DNA of 64,000 nt from Hofstenia miamia (GCA_004352715.1 SCFE01000082.1:1276962-1340961); one strand, 5' to 3'. Numbered from the stretch's first letter, positions 48,199 to 60,650 are shown. Program-made: numbers and translations. Notes: a model not told the origin generated them from the letters alone.

Positions 48199-48703
48199 AC
48201 TCAGTCTGGTAAATCACTTTTTAATGTAAGGAAAATTATAAGCCGTGGGTAGGGTTGAAGAGCTTTTTTTCTTTAACCTCCAAAGACAAAACGTATCATA
48301 TATGACACATTTTATAAAGTGGCCCTGTGCTTATTGGTTTGCTTATTTTTCATCTGAAATGTGATATTATATTTCCATGGGTACTAATTATTTATCATGC
48401 AGCGATAGTTTTAATCCAAAATCAGCGTGCAAATCAATGGCACTGGTTAATCAGCAGGGTGCTGAAGTTCTTCCTGAGTAGAAACTAATATTACAACATT
48501 ACATTCAAACAGAATTTTTTGTTTTCGAGATTTCCACAAGTAGACAAAATTTTTCATTATTGTCATTTGAATGAATTGTATTTTTACATGTTTTGCAACA
48601 TATTGAATGTTTGTTCTGAATTTCTTCATTTCGTTTATATTGCAACTTTAGGCTGAAATTTATCATATATGTTACAAAAAAAATCAGGTTGAAACTAAAA
48701 AGT
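47850..48703 (+). repeat. Contig-end overlap, copy B (partner 42662-43513)
   Basis: Second allele of the 852-bp segment ending at 43513. The two diverge at roughly 1-2 percent with small indels. That level suits heterozygosity in an outbred invertebrate better than sequencing error. After 48703 the sequence continues beyond where copy A was cut by its gap. Confidence 0.88.
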
Positions 48704-48807
48704 TCCTCATTTTTGTAAACTACCATGTTTTATGTTCCCCATATCAATGGCAATTAAGGCTGACTGAATAAATAAAATAAATTATTTGGATCTCAGACCT
48801 CAGGAGG
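48277..48807. mobile_element. piggyBac-like MITE, 531 bp, TTAA-flanked
   Basis: TTAA sits on both sides (48273-48276 and 48808-48811). The ends start CCTCCAAAGAC and, read inward from the right, CCTCCTGAGGTCTGAG, so the terminal repeat is short (CCTCC) and weakly extended. A subterminal word, TATCATATATG, occurs near the left end (about 48295) and again near the right end (about 48662). TTAA targets plus short CC-starting termini fit non-autonomous piggyBac elements. No coding sequence is present. Confidence 0.6.
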
Positions 48808-48811
48808 TTAA

Positions 48812-50096
48812 ATCGGGTCATGTCGGATTAGTTAATAACGTTGATGGCTACATGCATATTTTTAATGCTACATTGAACAAGTAAACGATGTGCTACATGT
48901 AACTGTTTTGTCACATGATAACCAATGCATATCAAAGCATTTATTTTCCAACTACTGGCTAGCTAGTTGTGTGAAAACACAAACGTTTGTTTATTTTCTT
49001 GCAGTCGGGCTAATATTGGAAGTGTGGCGGGTTGAGTCTACATATAATTCGAGTCGGGTCCAAAAAGTTTGACCCGTTTCCAGGCCTTATTATATCTGCA
49101 AAAACAGATCCTTGTTGACCACCACTTGTAGCTCAACTGAAACCACTGTATCAATAAAGGATGAAAGTTTCTCCTTATATTTCCTGCAGATGATCGTCAA
49201 ATGTATTTATTTACTTTATGCTTCCCGCACTTTTAGGACTGACTTTTTTTTAGTATTTTCCTTCTTTTCCCCCTACGCTTTCTCATTAGTCCTGCCTAAA
49301 TCTCCTCTTTAATTGTTATATCTTTCTCTATCATTCCCTGACTAATTTAGTTTTCCCATCACTACATGTCCTCGATTATTATTTTTCTGATCGCTTGCTT
49401 TTGACTAATACGACTAATACGAAATTAAATTACCCAATGCAAGTTATTCTACTTCTAAAGTTAACCCCTGTTTCTCCATAATCCATAACCATCCACTTCA
49501 TTACTCCCATCAACTTTCATATAGTAATCTATTTACACCTGTGACAATTGTTTGCTCTACTACTAGCTTGCTTCTTTTGATTCACCTTGGAAATAGCAAT
49601 CTGGTTTTCTTATCTATTTTTAAACTCATTTTTCCTTGCTTCAGTGTCTAGATCTATTGGTTGCACCTCTTATTTTAGTATTACCAACTCTTCAACTCTT
49701 TCCCTTACGTTTCTCAATTTTCTCCTGCTGATCATGCTTTACCTGCAAGCCTCTAATCAGTAACCTTTAGTCGTGATGATCTTTTTTCATTGTTTCGATT
49801 ATTTTCTTCGTATACTTACTTCTGATCTGACCTTCTTCCTTTATAGCACTCCAATCCCACATCCTTCTCTGTGCACATGCGGTGCTTTCCATTGCTTTAT
49901 GTGTATCCTATATTTCCATTTCTTGAATCCAGACTTGCGACTATTATTCTAAAATTCTTAGGACTCTCTGACCATTGTAACCATTAGGGTTCTGCCGAGG
50001 TCTGAGGATCTTTGCTCTATCATGATTTGTCATCAGTTCTGTTTCGATTCATACAATTTATTACGACAATCACAGTTGCTTAACCTATGAATACTA
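48812..50096. other. Gene-free stretch with GGGTC-rich patch and pyrimidine-rich strand
   Basis: At 48814-49080 words such as TCGGGTCATGTCGG, CGAGTCGGGTCC and TTTGACCCG suggest remnants of the same GGGTC-rich transposon group as 7893-8275, but no clean ends were found. From about 49150 to 50040 the + strand is strikingly C/T-rich (purine-rich on the minus strand) for about 900 bp without a long open frame. I do not recognise a gene. Confidence 0.45.
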
Positions 50097-50501
50097 ATGT
50101 GTGCCTTTACACACTCCTCAGAGAATAAAAAAACTATTATTATTACATTAGCACACCTATTATCAATGTTGTTACTAATAGCGATGCTATATTTTAAAAC
50201 AAAATTTTTTAGATGTTTTTTCTGCAGATTACATACTAGGAATAATTTCTACAAATGTTTGCGAGTGCTCAATGATAATAGTTGTAAGGCATTGCATAAA
50301 ATGAATTCTTTCATAAATTTAATACAGAACTCACAAAATATAATACTAAGTAGCAAACAAATTATGATTCTTGAAATGATGTTAAGAACAAGGCATCTTG
50401 AGATTTGGAAAAGAATGCAAAAGGAATGTGCTTTAAAGGAGGATTACGTGAAGGAGCTACATATCATTCACAGCTTTTGTTTGGAGACGTATGTGGAGTG
50501 A
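50097..50501 (+). CDS. Uncharacterised 134-codon ORF, possibly a terminal exon
   Basis: This is the longest unexplained open frame outside the receptor. It starts MCAFTHSSENKKTIIIT and has a hydrophobic segment (about residues 17-35, LAHLLSMLLLIAMLYF) followed by basic and cysteine residues. The second half is helix-like and charged (KALHKMNSFINLIQNSQ, then ILEMMLRTRHLEIWKRMQKE). Acceptor-like tracts (aaaattttttag at about 50212 and tttttctgcag at about 50228) precede this half, so it could be the last exon of a spliced gene instead of a full protein. I recognise no family. In DNA this AT-rich, a frame of this length can arise by chance in a window this size, so the call is tentative. Confidence 0.25.
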   Translation: MCAFTHSSENKKTIIITLAHLLSMLLLIAMLYFKTKFFRCFFCRLHTRNNFYKCLRVLNDNSCKALHKMNSFINLIQNSQNIILSSKQIMILEMMLRTRHLEIWKRMQKECALKEDYVKELHIIHSFCLETYVE

Positions 50502-51116
50502 GCACACTGTGAAGTTCTTTTGTAAAGAGACTGGGCTTAAGCGAGAGATTATATAAGATTAATATCATCATTACAATTTACATCAATTATTAGAGGTGAG
50601 ACTGTAATTTTGATATTTGCGAATTTCGACACCTCAAATACTTGTATTGAATTTCAGGAATTTCCAAACCTCTGCAATCATGTTTTACAAAAATATGCAT
50701 ATAAATGTTGGTTTGCATGTTTAAGTAATACTTTGAAGTTGTTATCGACAGACAACTTATGCAGAAATTAAATTGGTGTATTTAAGTTCTGCATTAACGG
50801 TTCGTGACTGTTTGGCCTACAATTGTCCCCTAAGCAAAATTTACTTAGAGATTTCTTGGAAAATATTACAGTTACACGAATGAAATTCTATGACTTTTCA
50901 CTAAGCAAAGAACCATTTAAATGAAAAAAAAACTTCAGGTTGAATTTGAATAAAGTGTTGCCCTGCGAAATTATATACTTGTGACTGTTTGGGGTGCACA
51001 TGCACTCCAACATATAGATGCTGAGTTACAAAAAAATTTAATGAAATTATCTACATACATATATAGGCATGTATTTATATATGATGTATACATTATACAA
51101 CAAATATATAATCAAG

Positions 51117-51240
51117 TATATATATATATATATATATATAGTGTATTTCAACTTCTCATTCCTTATTAATCATGTTTAACTTAGATTTTTTAGGAATTTG
51201 GAAATGGCCGCCATACTTCAGCTATCCCATGCTACCATGT
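51117..51240. repeat. (TA)n plus dispersed repeat related to 14481-14740
   Basis: TA tract at 51117-51140 followed by ATTTCAACTTCTCATTCC, then ATCATGTTTAACTTAG and GGAATTTGGAAATGGCC. The order and spacing match 14521-14730 with substitutions. The word AGCTATCCCATG just beyond also recurs at about 53569. Confidence 0.6.
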
Positions 51241-51955
51241 AAAGCAAAAATACAACTTATATCTTCTAATAAGAGCGTGCATCGGCAAATAATATAATGC
51301 ATGTGCATGTGCATGTTTATTAAAGCATTGTGAGACCAAATACATTCAGAACAGAATCCGGTCTCGACCTGTAAATGGATCTCAATTTCGGCTCTTTTCT
51401 CCTGCACACTGTTTTTATGTAGATATATTCTATTTTGTTATGCTGACTAGAGTCAATTTACCATCTTAATCGAATGTAGGTGTTCGTAATTCTGTATATT
51501 ACAAGTGGACAATGTTTGTTTTTATAAATATATTTTAAAAATTAAAAGGAAATCATTCATTTAAAACTTTATGTTAAGGATCTCTTGTCCCACGATCTTC
51601 AAATTTATTGAAAATTTGTCTTTTATTCAAGTGCAAAATGACACCTTGCCGAACGGTTGGTTGCAAAACGTCATTCGTCAGGAAATTTTCTGTTTGCATA
51701 AATTGTATGAACCATTATTTAGTTTAGTTTAAGCATAAATTCTCTAAATTGACGTGAAAATTTCTATATGAGCAAGATTCATTAATTTATTTTAATAATC
51801 TTGCAAGTGGTACGGCTAAGAATAGTACAAATTTATCAGCTCAATTTCGAAATATGAGCGTATATTAGTTGGTATTTCTACACTGGAAAGTATGGAGATA
51901 ATTTTGACAAAATTCCATTTAAAAATGCTCAGTTCTTAAGTGAAAAATAGTACAT

Positions 51956-52006
51956 CTAAGTGCAATATTGCTCTAAGTGCAACATTAGTCTAAGTGCAAC
52001 ACATTT
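51956..52006 (+). repeat. Tandem repeat, 3 x 17 bp
   Basis: Three consecutive units, CTAAGTGCAATATTGCT, CTAAGTGCAACATTAGT and CTAAGTGCAACACATTT. The related words CGAAGTGCAAAT (about 52094) and CTAAGTGCGTTT (about 52380) occur downstream. Too short and diverged to be more than a minisatellite-like remnant. Confidence 0.7.
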
Positions 52007-52693
52007 TACGTGCGCTGACCGAAAGAGGAAAATCTAAATTTGAAAAAAGTAAAATTACCTTAAGCGAAACAAACTCATAAATTAATTTATCGAAGTGCAA
52101 ATTTCCTAAAATCAGTGTAGTTTTTTGCAATTTTTGCTCTTAAATATCGTAGTCAGGTAAAAATTTAATAGAAATTTTTCTTACAATGATTGGGTGTGAT
52201 TTTGTTGCATAGTATCTAAGTCAGTTGCTCTACATTAAGTAAGATTTTTTTAACTGCTAACTCATCTAAATACAATAAAAATCCTCTAAAGTCACCCTTC
52301 TACCATACTTGATGACAGTCAGCAGGTGAAAAAATTTTAATCAAGAAGGTATGTGAAATACATTATATTAAAACTAGAGCTAAGTGCGTTTCGCGCAGAT
52401 GTGGGCATGGGTCATGGAGTTGGAAAAGATGGGACTAAATTTTAGTGAATGTTATATAATTTATAAACAATTTGTGATTAATATAATTTACATTTTGAAA
52501 TTTTACATTAATATCATCTAAAATACAATTTAATTTTTTATTTAATGAGTAGATTTGATTATAATTTTCTAACATACCCAACTTTGATCTACCAAACCAA
52601 AGAATTGAAGAAATTTTTTGCCAAGGATCATAAAAATGGAAATATAATGGACAAAATTGGCATTAATTAATATGGGCTGAGCTTAATGCTTTC

Positions 52694-52740
52694 AAGGTTG
52701 GGTTGAGCTTGAGCCTAAGGCTTCGGCCCATGTACATCTT
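52694..52740 (-). repeat. hAT-like terminal string shared with 45462-45507
   Basis: Reverse complement begins AGATGTACATGGGCCGAA and continues CCTTAGGCTCAAGC. It is oriented opposite to its relative in the 0.82-kb indel block. Confidence 0.5.
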
Positions 52741-55289
52741 TAGTTCCACGTTAATATTTTCCAGGAATTCTAAAAAATTCACTGGTGTTTTTGCAAGTGA
52801 TCCTAGAAATTATTGAAACGTTTTTCTTACCAATTGATGATTTCAAAAATACTTGAAAAAGTCTACACAGGAAGCTGAAACAATATATTTCTAAGAAAAA
52901 CTTTTTCCTCATATTTGTAGTCTTAACTTAAAAATGGAGGCTCCTAGGACCTACATATACACACCTCTCAGTAGTAAAAGCGTGACCAAGTAGATGGGAT
53001 TGACCTTTTGGATTCTTTTTTATCAATGGATAGTGCACATTAAGATGGGAAAATGAAAAAATCGAACCTAAAATTCGATTTGATTAGTTTATGCACCAAG
53101 CTTTCTCATGTAGTTGCCTTTACAAAAGTTCAAAAATTTTGAAGCTTTCAAAATAGCTTATTATCTTACATATTTACTTTATTTGTAGTTTTAGGGAAAA
53201 CCTCTTTCTGATCAAAATATATTAAAAATAATGCCATACCAGTAGATTTTTGAAAAGAATTTAAGAAATTAAGGTTAATTGAAAGCTCAAGCATCTTTAA
53301 ATTGGAAAAGTCAAGGTTATATTTCATAGGGATCATTAATCATCTGTGGGTTGCAAATAGTTTTTCATTAGCCAATCAACTGGACTTGAAATTCTCCATT
53401 TGCATAATATGAGGATTATGAGTGCAACTTCAACGAGCTAATACTTACACTTATTATAGTTAGTTTTAGATTAAGTACAATATGTAATAGTTTTAAAAAC
53501 TTCCTACCATAAATTAATTAGCATGTACAATTTAGATGAATTAAGATTGGGCGCCCACCTTATGGGCAAGCTATCCCATGTATGAATTGCATTTTAATAT
53601 GTATTAATATTTCAAAATAATTTTCCGGAATATATATTTTGTAATTATATAAAGATACTGATGAAGTGTGTGTATTAGATATGACCCAGTAACTCGTTAA
53701 CCCAGCTAACCCTGTGTAGAAACAATGACCCGATTGTGCATACATAATTCGGCTACATCTATATCAGACGTCAGAAGATGCATGCATTGTATAAGCATTG
53801 TACAAAATTCTGTGATGGCGAATAAATTCAAGAAAGAGACATAGTTCTAACAGAATCAACAAATTGTGACGAATGACAAATCGAATTTCTATTATTCCTA
53901 ACTACATGCAAAAGCATCAGAAAATCAGGGACTACTAAGTTTTTGTTTTAGATCTTGAACAACTTAGCACTTGCGCTCGACACGTAGACTCACTTTTGAT
54001 ACAGTTCACCTATTTTATGTGGTTAGAAAAGTGACCCGACAACCCCGTAATATTTTTAAAATAAGCTTTTGCATAAAATGTTGCAAGCACCAATAAAATC
54101 GAACACAATATATATTGAGCCAACTATTGATTTCCAATTCCAACCATTTTTAAACTTGACCCGACTTTGCCCCTTTATGGGCCTACAAAACAAAATCCTA
54201 ATAATATGAAAAAATGTACGAAATCAAAAGCCATAATTAAAAAACTTACTTCATGGCGGATGATCACAAACATATGAAAAAGGCACGATGGAGTGCTACC
54301 TGAGGGTACAGGCGAGTGTACATATTTTTATCGGGTACTGGTGGATACAGGTAAGCTTTCCATTCCATGTTAATAAATGAATTATTGCCATTAAGAATTG
54401 TTTGATTTTATTGTGAAAATATAATAGAAAATGTTATAATACATTTTCAAAACACCTTGCCAATAAATTTACAGATATAGAGAAAATTTGAAATATGAAT
54501 ATTGCATTTTAATGGTATAAATACAGCACAATCGATCCATTTAATCGCTTTGGATATCATACTAGTATACATGCATCAAAAGCACTATTAAGGCAAAAAA
54601 ACTAACCTGGTAGCTTCCCTTTTTTAATTGTAGATACTCTTTAAGGAAATGCTCCCAAGACATCCATAATGATAAAAAATGGCTAGTGTCAGATCGTCGA
54701 ATCAACATAGCATTACCTTAACAATTTCTTCGACTCAATAAGCAGAAATGGTGTATTTTACATAAATATTTGTTGCTCTTTCAGATTCTTAGGTCGCCTT
54801 ATTGAGTTGAACAACAATTTTTTTAATATTTAGTAAGAACTACGAGCCCAATGACCGATATTTATTAAAAAAAATTGTTATTTTAAGAGATTCGTAATTT
54901 TGTTCCGTACGCTGAATTTGAAATCATTCTCAGTTTTATATTTAACAATTCACGCTCAGAGCAATTGAATGATCTCTAAAAAAATATTTGATGAAATAGA
55001 TAGCCGAATTTAGAATCGATTTTTTCAGAATTCCTTCTACTCCTATCTTTTTCTATTTTTTTGTATTTGTGTCTATATCTTATATTCTTATAACTTTGAA
55101 ATTATGAAGTCGTTTTTTTGTTAATATACAAATACATTTATAAATGTACAAAGGGAAAATTTTTTAAAAGAAACACCCGGAGATATTAAATTTGCATTTT
55201 GTAAATTTCAGGGCAGATGGAATACTTGAATTCTTAACGTTTTAGTCACTCCCTTTTTGTGTTTTACTATCCACAACTGCTGGTAATGA

Positions 55290-56591
55290 CATATGGAGAA
55301 ATTTGAGCACTCGAAAGTGAAATCTAGAATGCATTTCTACCGCAAGATGGCGAATAATTATGGCTATCTTAATACATGTAAATTATGAAAATTCGAATTT
55401 GCAAAGGTAGACTGTTATAGCATTTCAGCAGATGAGCTTACTGTTTTTGCTGTATATATAATGAGCAAAACTGTGGGTTCCTTGCTTGAATTTTAAATTG
55501 CCTTTAATTTTATTACTTTGAATAAATTTAAATTTGTAAATTTAGGTTGCAAAAAAGAGCACTTGATTAGAGAAGTGAGTGAAGTGCATTTATTATTTCA
55601 TTTCTAAGAGGCTAAATTGTAGGTTCCTCAGATCTTTAAATTGAAAGTTAAAACGCCTTAAAAAGCGTAAAATTCTGATTAATTTATTCTGCTGACCTTG
55701 TAGAGACCATTATTAAAATACTATAGAGAAAATATCAAATTTCGATTCCTTCCGAAAATGTTGAGCTGCTACCTATTGTGTTAGTGCTTTTCGATTGTTC
55801 ATTATGGACACTGAAAATAGAGCAGGTTAGGATAGCCTAAAATTATTGTATAGTATGTTTTAATTACTCCATTGTTCAAAGTGGCAATATGTAAACACTA
55901 TGCAATTTGAAGGTCTCTAACCTTTTATTGTAGACTGTTTGTTTGAAATCAATGGTCATACACATTAATTGAAAGATGCTGTGCTATACAATGTAATCAC
56001 ATAAATTTTCTCAAAAAATTCATAGATAAAATATTTATCACACTCATATTTTTAGGCATTGCTGCCAATTAATAGTTAATTCTTATTAGCGAATATGTTA
56101 TAATGCGTCCTGCCACTGTTCTTTACATAAGGCTTACTCAAAAACTATTAAACATACACAAACGCTTATAGTAAAAAAATGTTGGTAATTGATATATTTT
56201 TCGTACTCAGGATTAATGTTGGGTAAGTTGAAAGCGTATAACAAAAACCTATGCATAATGAAATTGCTTATAAATGCGTAACATCAGTGGTGTAACTGAC
56301 AGGGTTGCAGAGGGGCTTGAGCCGCTCTGTTGGAATTTTTCCTTAATAAAATACTATATTAATTTTATACGATATATTTTACTATAAAGCACTGATTTCC
56401 TTATATTATCATAAGCTACATAAATAATTCAGCATACTTTATATATTCACTTTATTTTATCATCGATTGGTTTGAAATTTAAACCAAAAAACTTTAATCT
56501 TTTAGGAACAATTTGTTTTTTAGTTTTTAGAATCTGCTTAAACAAATTCTTTTATTTCTATTAAAAAAGTGCAGAGTTACATGTTTGTAGC
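55290..56591 (+). repeat. Left arm (1.3 kb) of a large inverted repeat
   Basis: Reverse complement of 58161-59421, with about 90 percent or better identity by eye and several indels. Anchors include CATATGGAGAAATTTGAG at the outer end, GCTGCTACCTATTGTGTTAG in the middle and GCAGAGTTACATGTTTG at the inner end. At 56284 it contains CAGTGGTGTAACTGACAGGG, which resembles a hAT terminus, but similarity to the other arm runs through it on both sides. Confidence 0.85.
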
Positions 56592-58160
56592 ATCAAAATA
56601 TTTATTTGTTTGTATCAATTTCTTGTGTTTCCATTTATGTGCGATAAGGAAATCTTGTGATCATGATAAGGTGAAACAAAAGCTAAAATTTTGAAAGATT
56701 ATAGATTTCAAAAGGTATTGATCAGAAATTGATATTGTGATGAAACCTTGTCAAGAAGTAATCAATGTCAATGGCTCTTACATTATTCCACATCAGGCTT
56801 AAGCCAATCCTCTTAAAATGTTTTTCATGTTAAATTAAATTGCCTGTTGTATCAATAAGGATACAATCTGTTTTGCTTAAATTTTTAAACAATGTTCTTC
56901 AAGCCAATTAAGAAACTGCAAAAATTATTCGTTATGGCTTTAATATGTGAAAGTATTAACTAATCTCAACGAAACATCTTATTTTTTGCAAAGCTTTTAA
57001 ATTCTCCCTGCATGTCATGAACAAAGTCAAATGCCATGGTACTGAACAGTTTCGCAAAAGGAGTAAATCAAACAAGAGGTTATTGTCCATCCTGAGATTT
57101 TTTCCCATTTTAGACATCTTTATTAGTTTTGAGTGCTTAGTTTTGTTTCAAGGAGTTCACTAGAGAATGTAAAACATTGTCTTTGTTACTTATTTTTAAG
57201 TAGATTTTGTGATTTCACACTTGTTACCTATCAATTTTAATATAGGCATAAAAAAATTTTGTGTACACATATTTTAGAATTTGGAAAAAGAAATACCTTC
57301 TAAAAGATATAAATTTCTTAGCTTAAAATTTCAAACTAATAAAGTAAAATTATATAGTTTGGTTATCCATTTGATAGCATAGTATATATATATATATATA
57401 TATACAGGAGGGTTCAAGAGGGTCCGCACCTCCGTTGCCTTGTCGCAATGCCGCAAGGCGTCTAATTGTTTCTTGTAAAAAGTCCCTAAATGCATATGAT
57501 TCAAATAATGATTTTTTAATTTAAAAATACAACTGATATTGGGATATGTACGTTGCTTTTCAATAAATGTATTAGGCAAGGGGAAGAAATGGGGAAAGAT
57601 AGAATTATTTAATTAAAAATTTTTTGTAATTTAAAATATCAAAAGTGATTCTTACGAAATGAAAAACATGAGTACTAAGGAGACCCCTGCGCAAAACGTT
57701 TCTGAACTCAAACACTTGTGGTTTTTTTAACGAGTCAGGTGATGTTATCGGGATGTTTTCGTGGCATATTTCTTAGGAATAAGAATATGCAATTATTTAA
57801 ATTGCATAGAAGACTTACGTGTTTTTTTATGTTAGATAATGTCTAATCGAAAGAGAAAAATGTCAGGTTGGGAGAGACAACTCCGCAAAAGAAAGTTTAT
57901 TGAAATGGACGATGTAAAGTTATTTAAATATGCATCATCGTAGACTTTTTTCTAAAAAAATAAAAAATACAAAAGTCATAAAAAGTTTTACTTCTCACTC
58001 ACAGTCACACATGTATTTAAAAATATAAAAATTTGCTCGATAAAAAAACTGTTTAATTATTTTGTAACTAGTCTATATATTTTGCCCCTTTTTTCAGCTG
58101 GACCCCCCGTAAATTATAGGCTAGTTGCGCCCCTTATATATATATATATATATATATCTT
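56592..58160. other. Spacer of the large inverted repeat, 1.57 kb
   Basis: No gene. It holds (TA)n tracts at 57383-57404 and 58134-58157. The first is followed by CAGGAGGGTTCAAGAGGGTC and the second is preceded by GGCTAGTTGCGCCCC. Both look like transposon termini abutting TA repeats, but they are not inverted repeats of each other, so I do not call an element between them. Confidence 0.5.
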
Positions 58161-59421
58161 GTTGCAAATATATAACTCTGCACTTTTTTAATAGATATAA
58201 AAGAATTTGTTTAAGCAGATTCTAAAAACTAAAAAACAAATTGTTCCTAAAAGATTAAAGTTTTTTGGTTTAAATTTCAAACCAATCGATGATAAAATAA
58301 AATGAATATATAAAGTATGCTGAATTATTTATGTAGCTTATGATAATATAAGGAAATCAGTGCTTTATCGTAAAATATATCGTATAAAATTAATATAGTA
58401 TTTTATTAAGGAAAAATTCCAACAGAGCGGCTCAAGCCTCTCTGCAACCCTGTCAGTTACACCACTGATGTTACGCATTTATAAGCAATTTCATTATGCA
58501 TAGGTTTTTGCTATACGCTTTCAACCTACCCAACATTAATCCTGAGTACGAAAAATATATCAATTACCAACATTTTTTACTATAAGCGTTTGTGTATGAT
58601 TAATAGTTTTTGAGTAAGCCTTATGTAAAGAACAGTGGCAAGACACATTATAACATATATGCTAATAAGAATTAACTATTAATTAACAGCAATGCCTAAA
58701 AATATGGGAGTGATAAAAATTTTAACTATTAATTTTTTGAGAAATAGTAGGTGACTACATTGTATAGCACAGCATTTTTCAATTAATGTGTATGACCATC
58801 GTTTTCAAACAAAAAGTCTGCAATAATAGGTTATAGATCTTCCAATTGCATAATGTTTACATAATGTTCGCTTGAACAACGGAGTATTTCACACTATTTT
58901 TTTAGGCTATCCTAACCTGCTCTATTTTCAGTGTCCATAATGAACAATCGAAAAGCACTAACACAATAGGTAGCAGCTCAACATTTTCGGATGGAATCGA
59001 ACTTTAATATTTTCTTTATAGAATTTTAATAATGGTTTCTACAAGGTGAGGAACTTAAAATTTAACTCCTAGAAATGAAATAATAAATGCACTTCGCCAG
59101 GCAAATGCTCTTTTTCGTAACCTACCCTTAAAAATATTAATATTTCTTCATGTGTATTAAATTTATAGAGAAGTATAAAAACTAAAGGCAATTTCAAATT
59201 CAAGGAAGGAGCCCACAGCTTTTGCTCAATATATATATACAGGAAAGGCAATTGGCTCATATGTTGAAATGCTATAATGTATACATTTATAAATTCGAAT
59301 TTTCTCCCAGAAGCCTTTCTAGGAATAATTTACATGTATTAACATAAGCATAATTTTTCGCCATCTTGCGATTGAAATGCATTCTAGATTTCACTATTGA
59401 GTGCACAAATTTCTCCATATG
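58161..59421 (-). repeat. Right arm (1.26 kb) of the large inverted repeat
   Basis: Partner of 55290-56591. The arms differ by substitutions and small indels, including extra bases in each arm (for example around 59100 versus 55650). That divergence argues for an old event, not an assembly palindrome. No target duplication was identified at 55290 or 59421. Confidence 0.85.
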
Positions 59422-60650
59422 ATGTTAATAAAGATGTAAAATCAAAAAGCAAAATTTTGAATATTAAATAATGCACTTTGATCTTCATACAAGAATATAA
59501 ACAGCTGCAGGAGTTAATGAAATTTTTTAAATTTATGACACCGTTGGTGACGAGCTGGGGTAACTAAACTATAGGTTATTCACACAACATTGCATAGCAT
59601 AATAGAATACATTCCTATGCATTATTTTTCCCATTTCCTATGAACAAAAACCGTTCTACTTAGATAGTGGTTAACTAAAGTATTACCTCTGGAATACCTT
59701 TAAATATATATTTGTAACTTTTGTGATCTAGCATTTTTACTTTAAACTCAGCCCCTGAAATTGAATTTTATGCTGGTTTAATAGGTGGACGGGCTCGCGT
59801 TTGTCTTTAATTGATGCTAAAGTTTTAGCTTGTGACGAGCACAATACTGCTTTAACTGCTTTCAATAGCTTAGGGGATCAACATAGTAATTTAGAGCACC
59901 GATTATAGAAGGCACTGGTTATTACAAGTTTAAATTTTTGATTACGCATAAAGAAATTAAAATTTTTTAGGATGTTCCTTATACACAGTTCACACGACTG
60001 AAGTCTTCTCAGACACGCTTTGAAAACTTAATTATTTAAATTTACAGTACCTAAATGTTTATTTGCACAGCATTCAGTGATTTATTGCAGACATTGCCAC
60101 GCAATCAGATATCAAGTGATAGGAGATAATATCTGAGATGACATTCCGATTGAAGCATGGACTGTCCTTTTTATAAACAAATAATAAAGTTTGTTAACTT
60201 TATAAAAAACTAATTCTCATTTCAATTTTGTTATACCTTAAGATATATGAAAACAAAACAATTTTTTTCAAAGTCATTTATGAAAATGTTCTTCAAAAAA
60301 TTCAATGAATTATTTTTTCATGATTTGTACTACAAATTATGGCTTGCTGAATATATGCCCCAGTAAATTGATCGTTCCTAAAAAATAAGCAACAATTATA
60401 ATAGTTATTGTTAATAAGAGCTTATAGAAATTTTGTTTTGTGAAAAAAAGCAAAAAGAATAAGACAAAAAGCAATTTAACTAAGAATGTTCTGGAAAATT
60501 TTTTTTGGCATTTTAGAATAAGCTACAGATTTACCATTTACTATATTTTATATTTTTGGATAAATAGTATTTGGATTCTAATTACTAGATATTTAGCACA
60601 TCAAATTTATTTCTATCATTGATATTTTTGGAAACGAATGCTTATTATCA
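59422..60650. other. Gene-free stretch, 1.2 kb
   Basis: AT-rich DNA. No coding homology, RNA gene or repeat structure was seen. Confidence 0.5.

Larger units (their letters stand above)
50502..55289. other. Gene-free stretch, 4.8 kb, with repeat remnants
   Basis: No gene was recognised. It contains a (TA)n tract with a dispersed repeat, a 3 x 17-bp tandem and a hAT-like terminal string (separate entries). GACCC/GGGTC-rich patches at 53685-53745 and 54025-54180, and GGGTAC-rich patches near 54310-54355, look like decayed transposon ends. Confidence 0.45.

Noticed and set aside
51956-52006. Short repeated units that could be mistaken for a CRISPR-like array
   Set aside because: Units are directly tandem without spacers, only three copies, in a eukaryotic context.
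57383-58157. A transposon bounded by the two TA tracts in the inverted-repeat spacer
   Set aside because: The sequences next to the tracts (CAGGAGGGTTC and GTTGCGCCCC) are not inverted repeats of each other, so no element can be defined.
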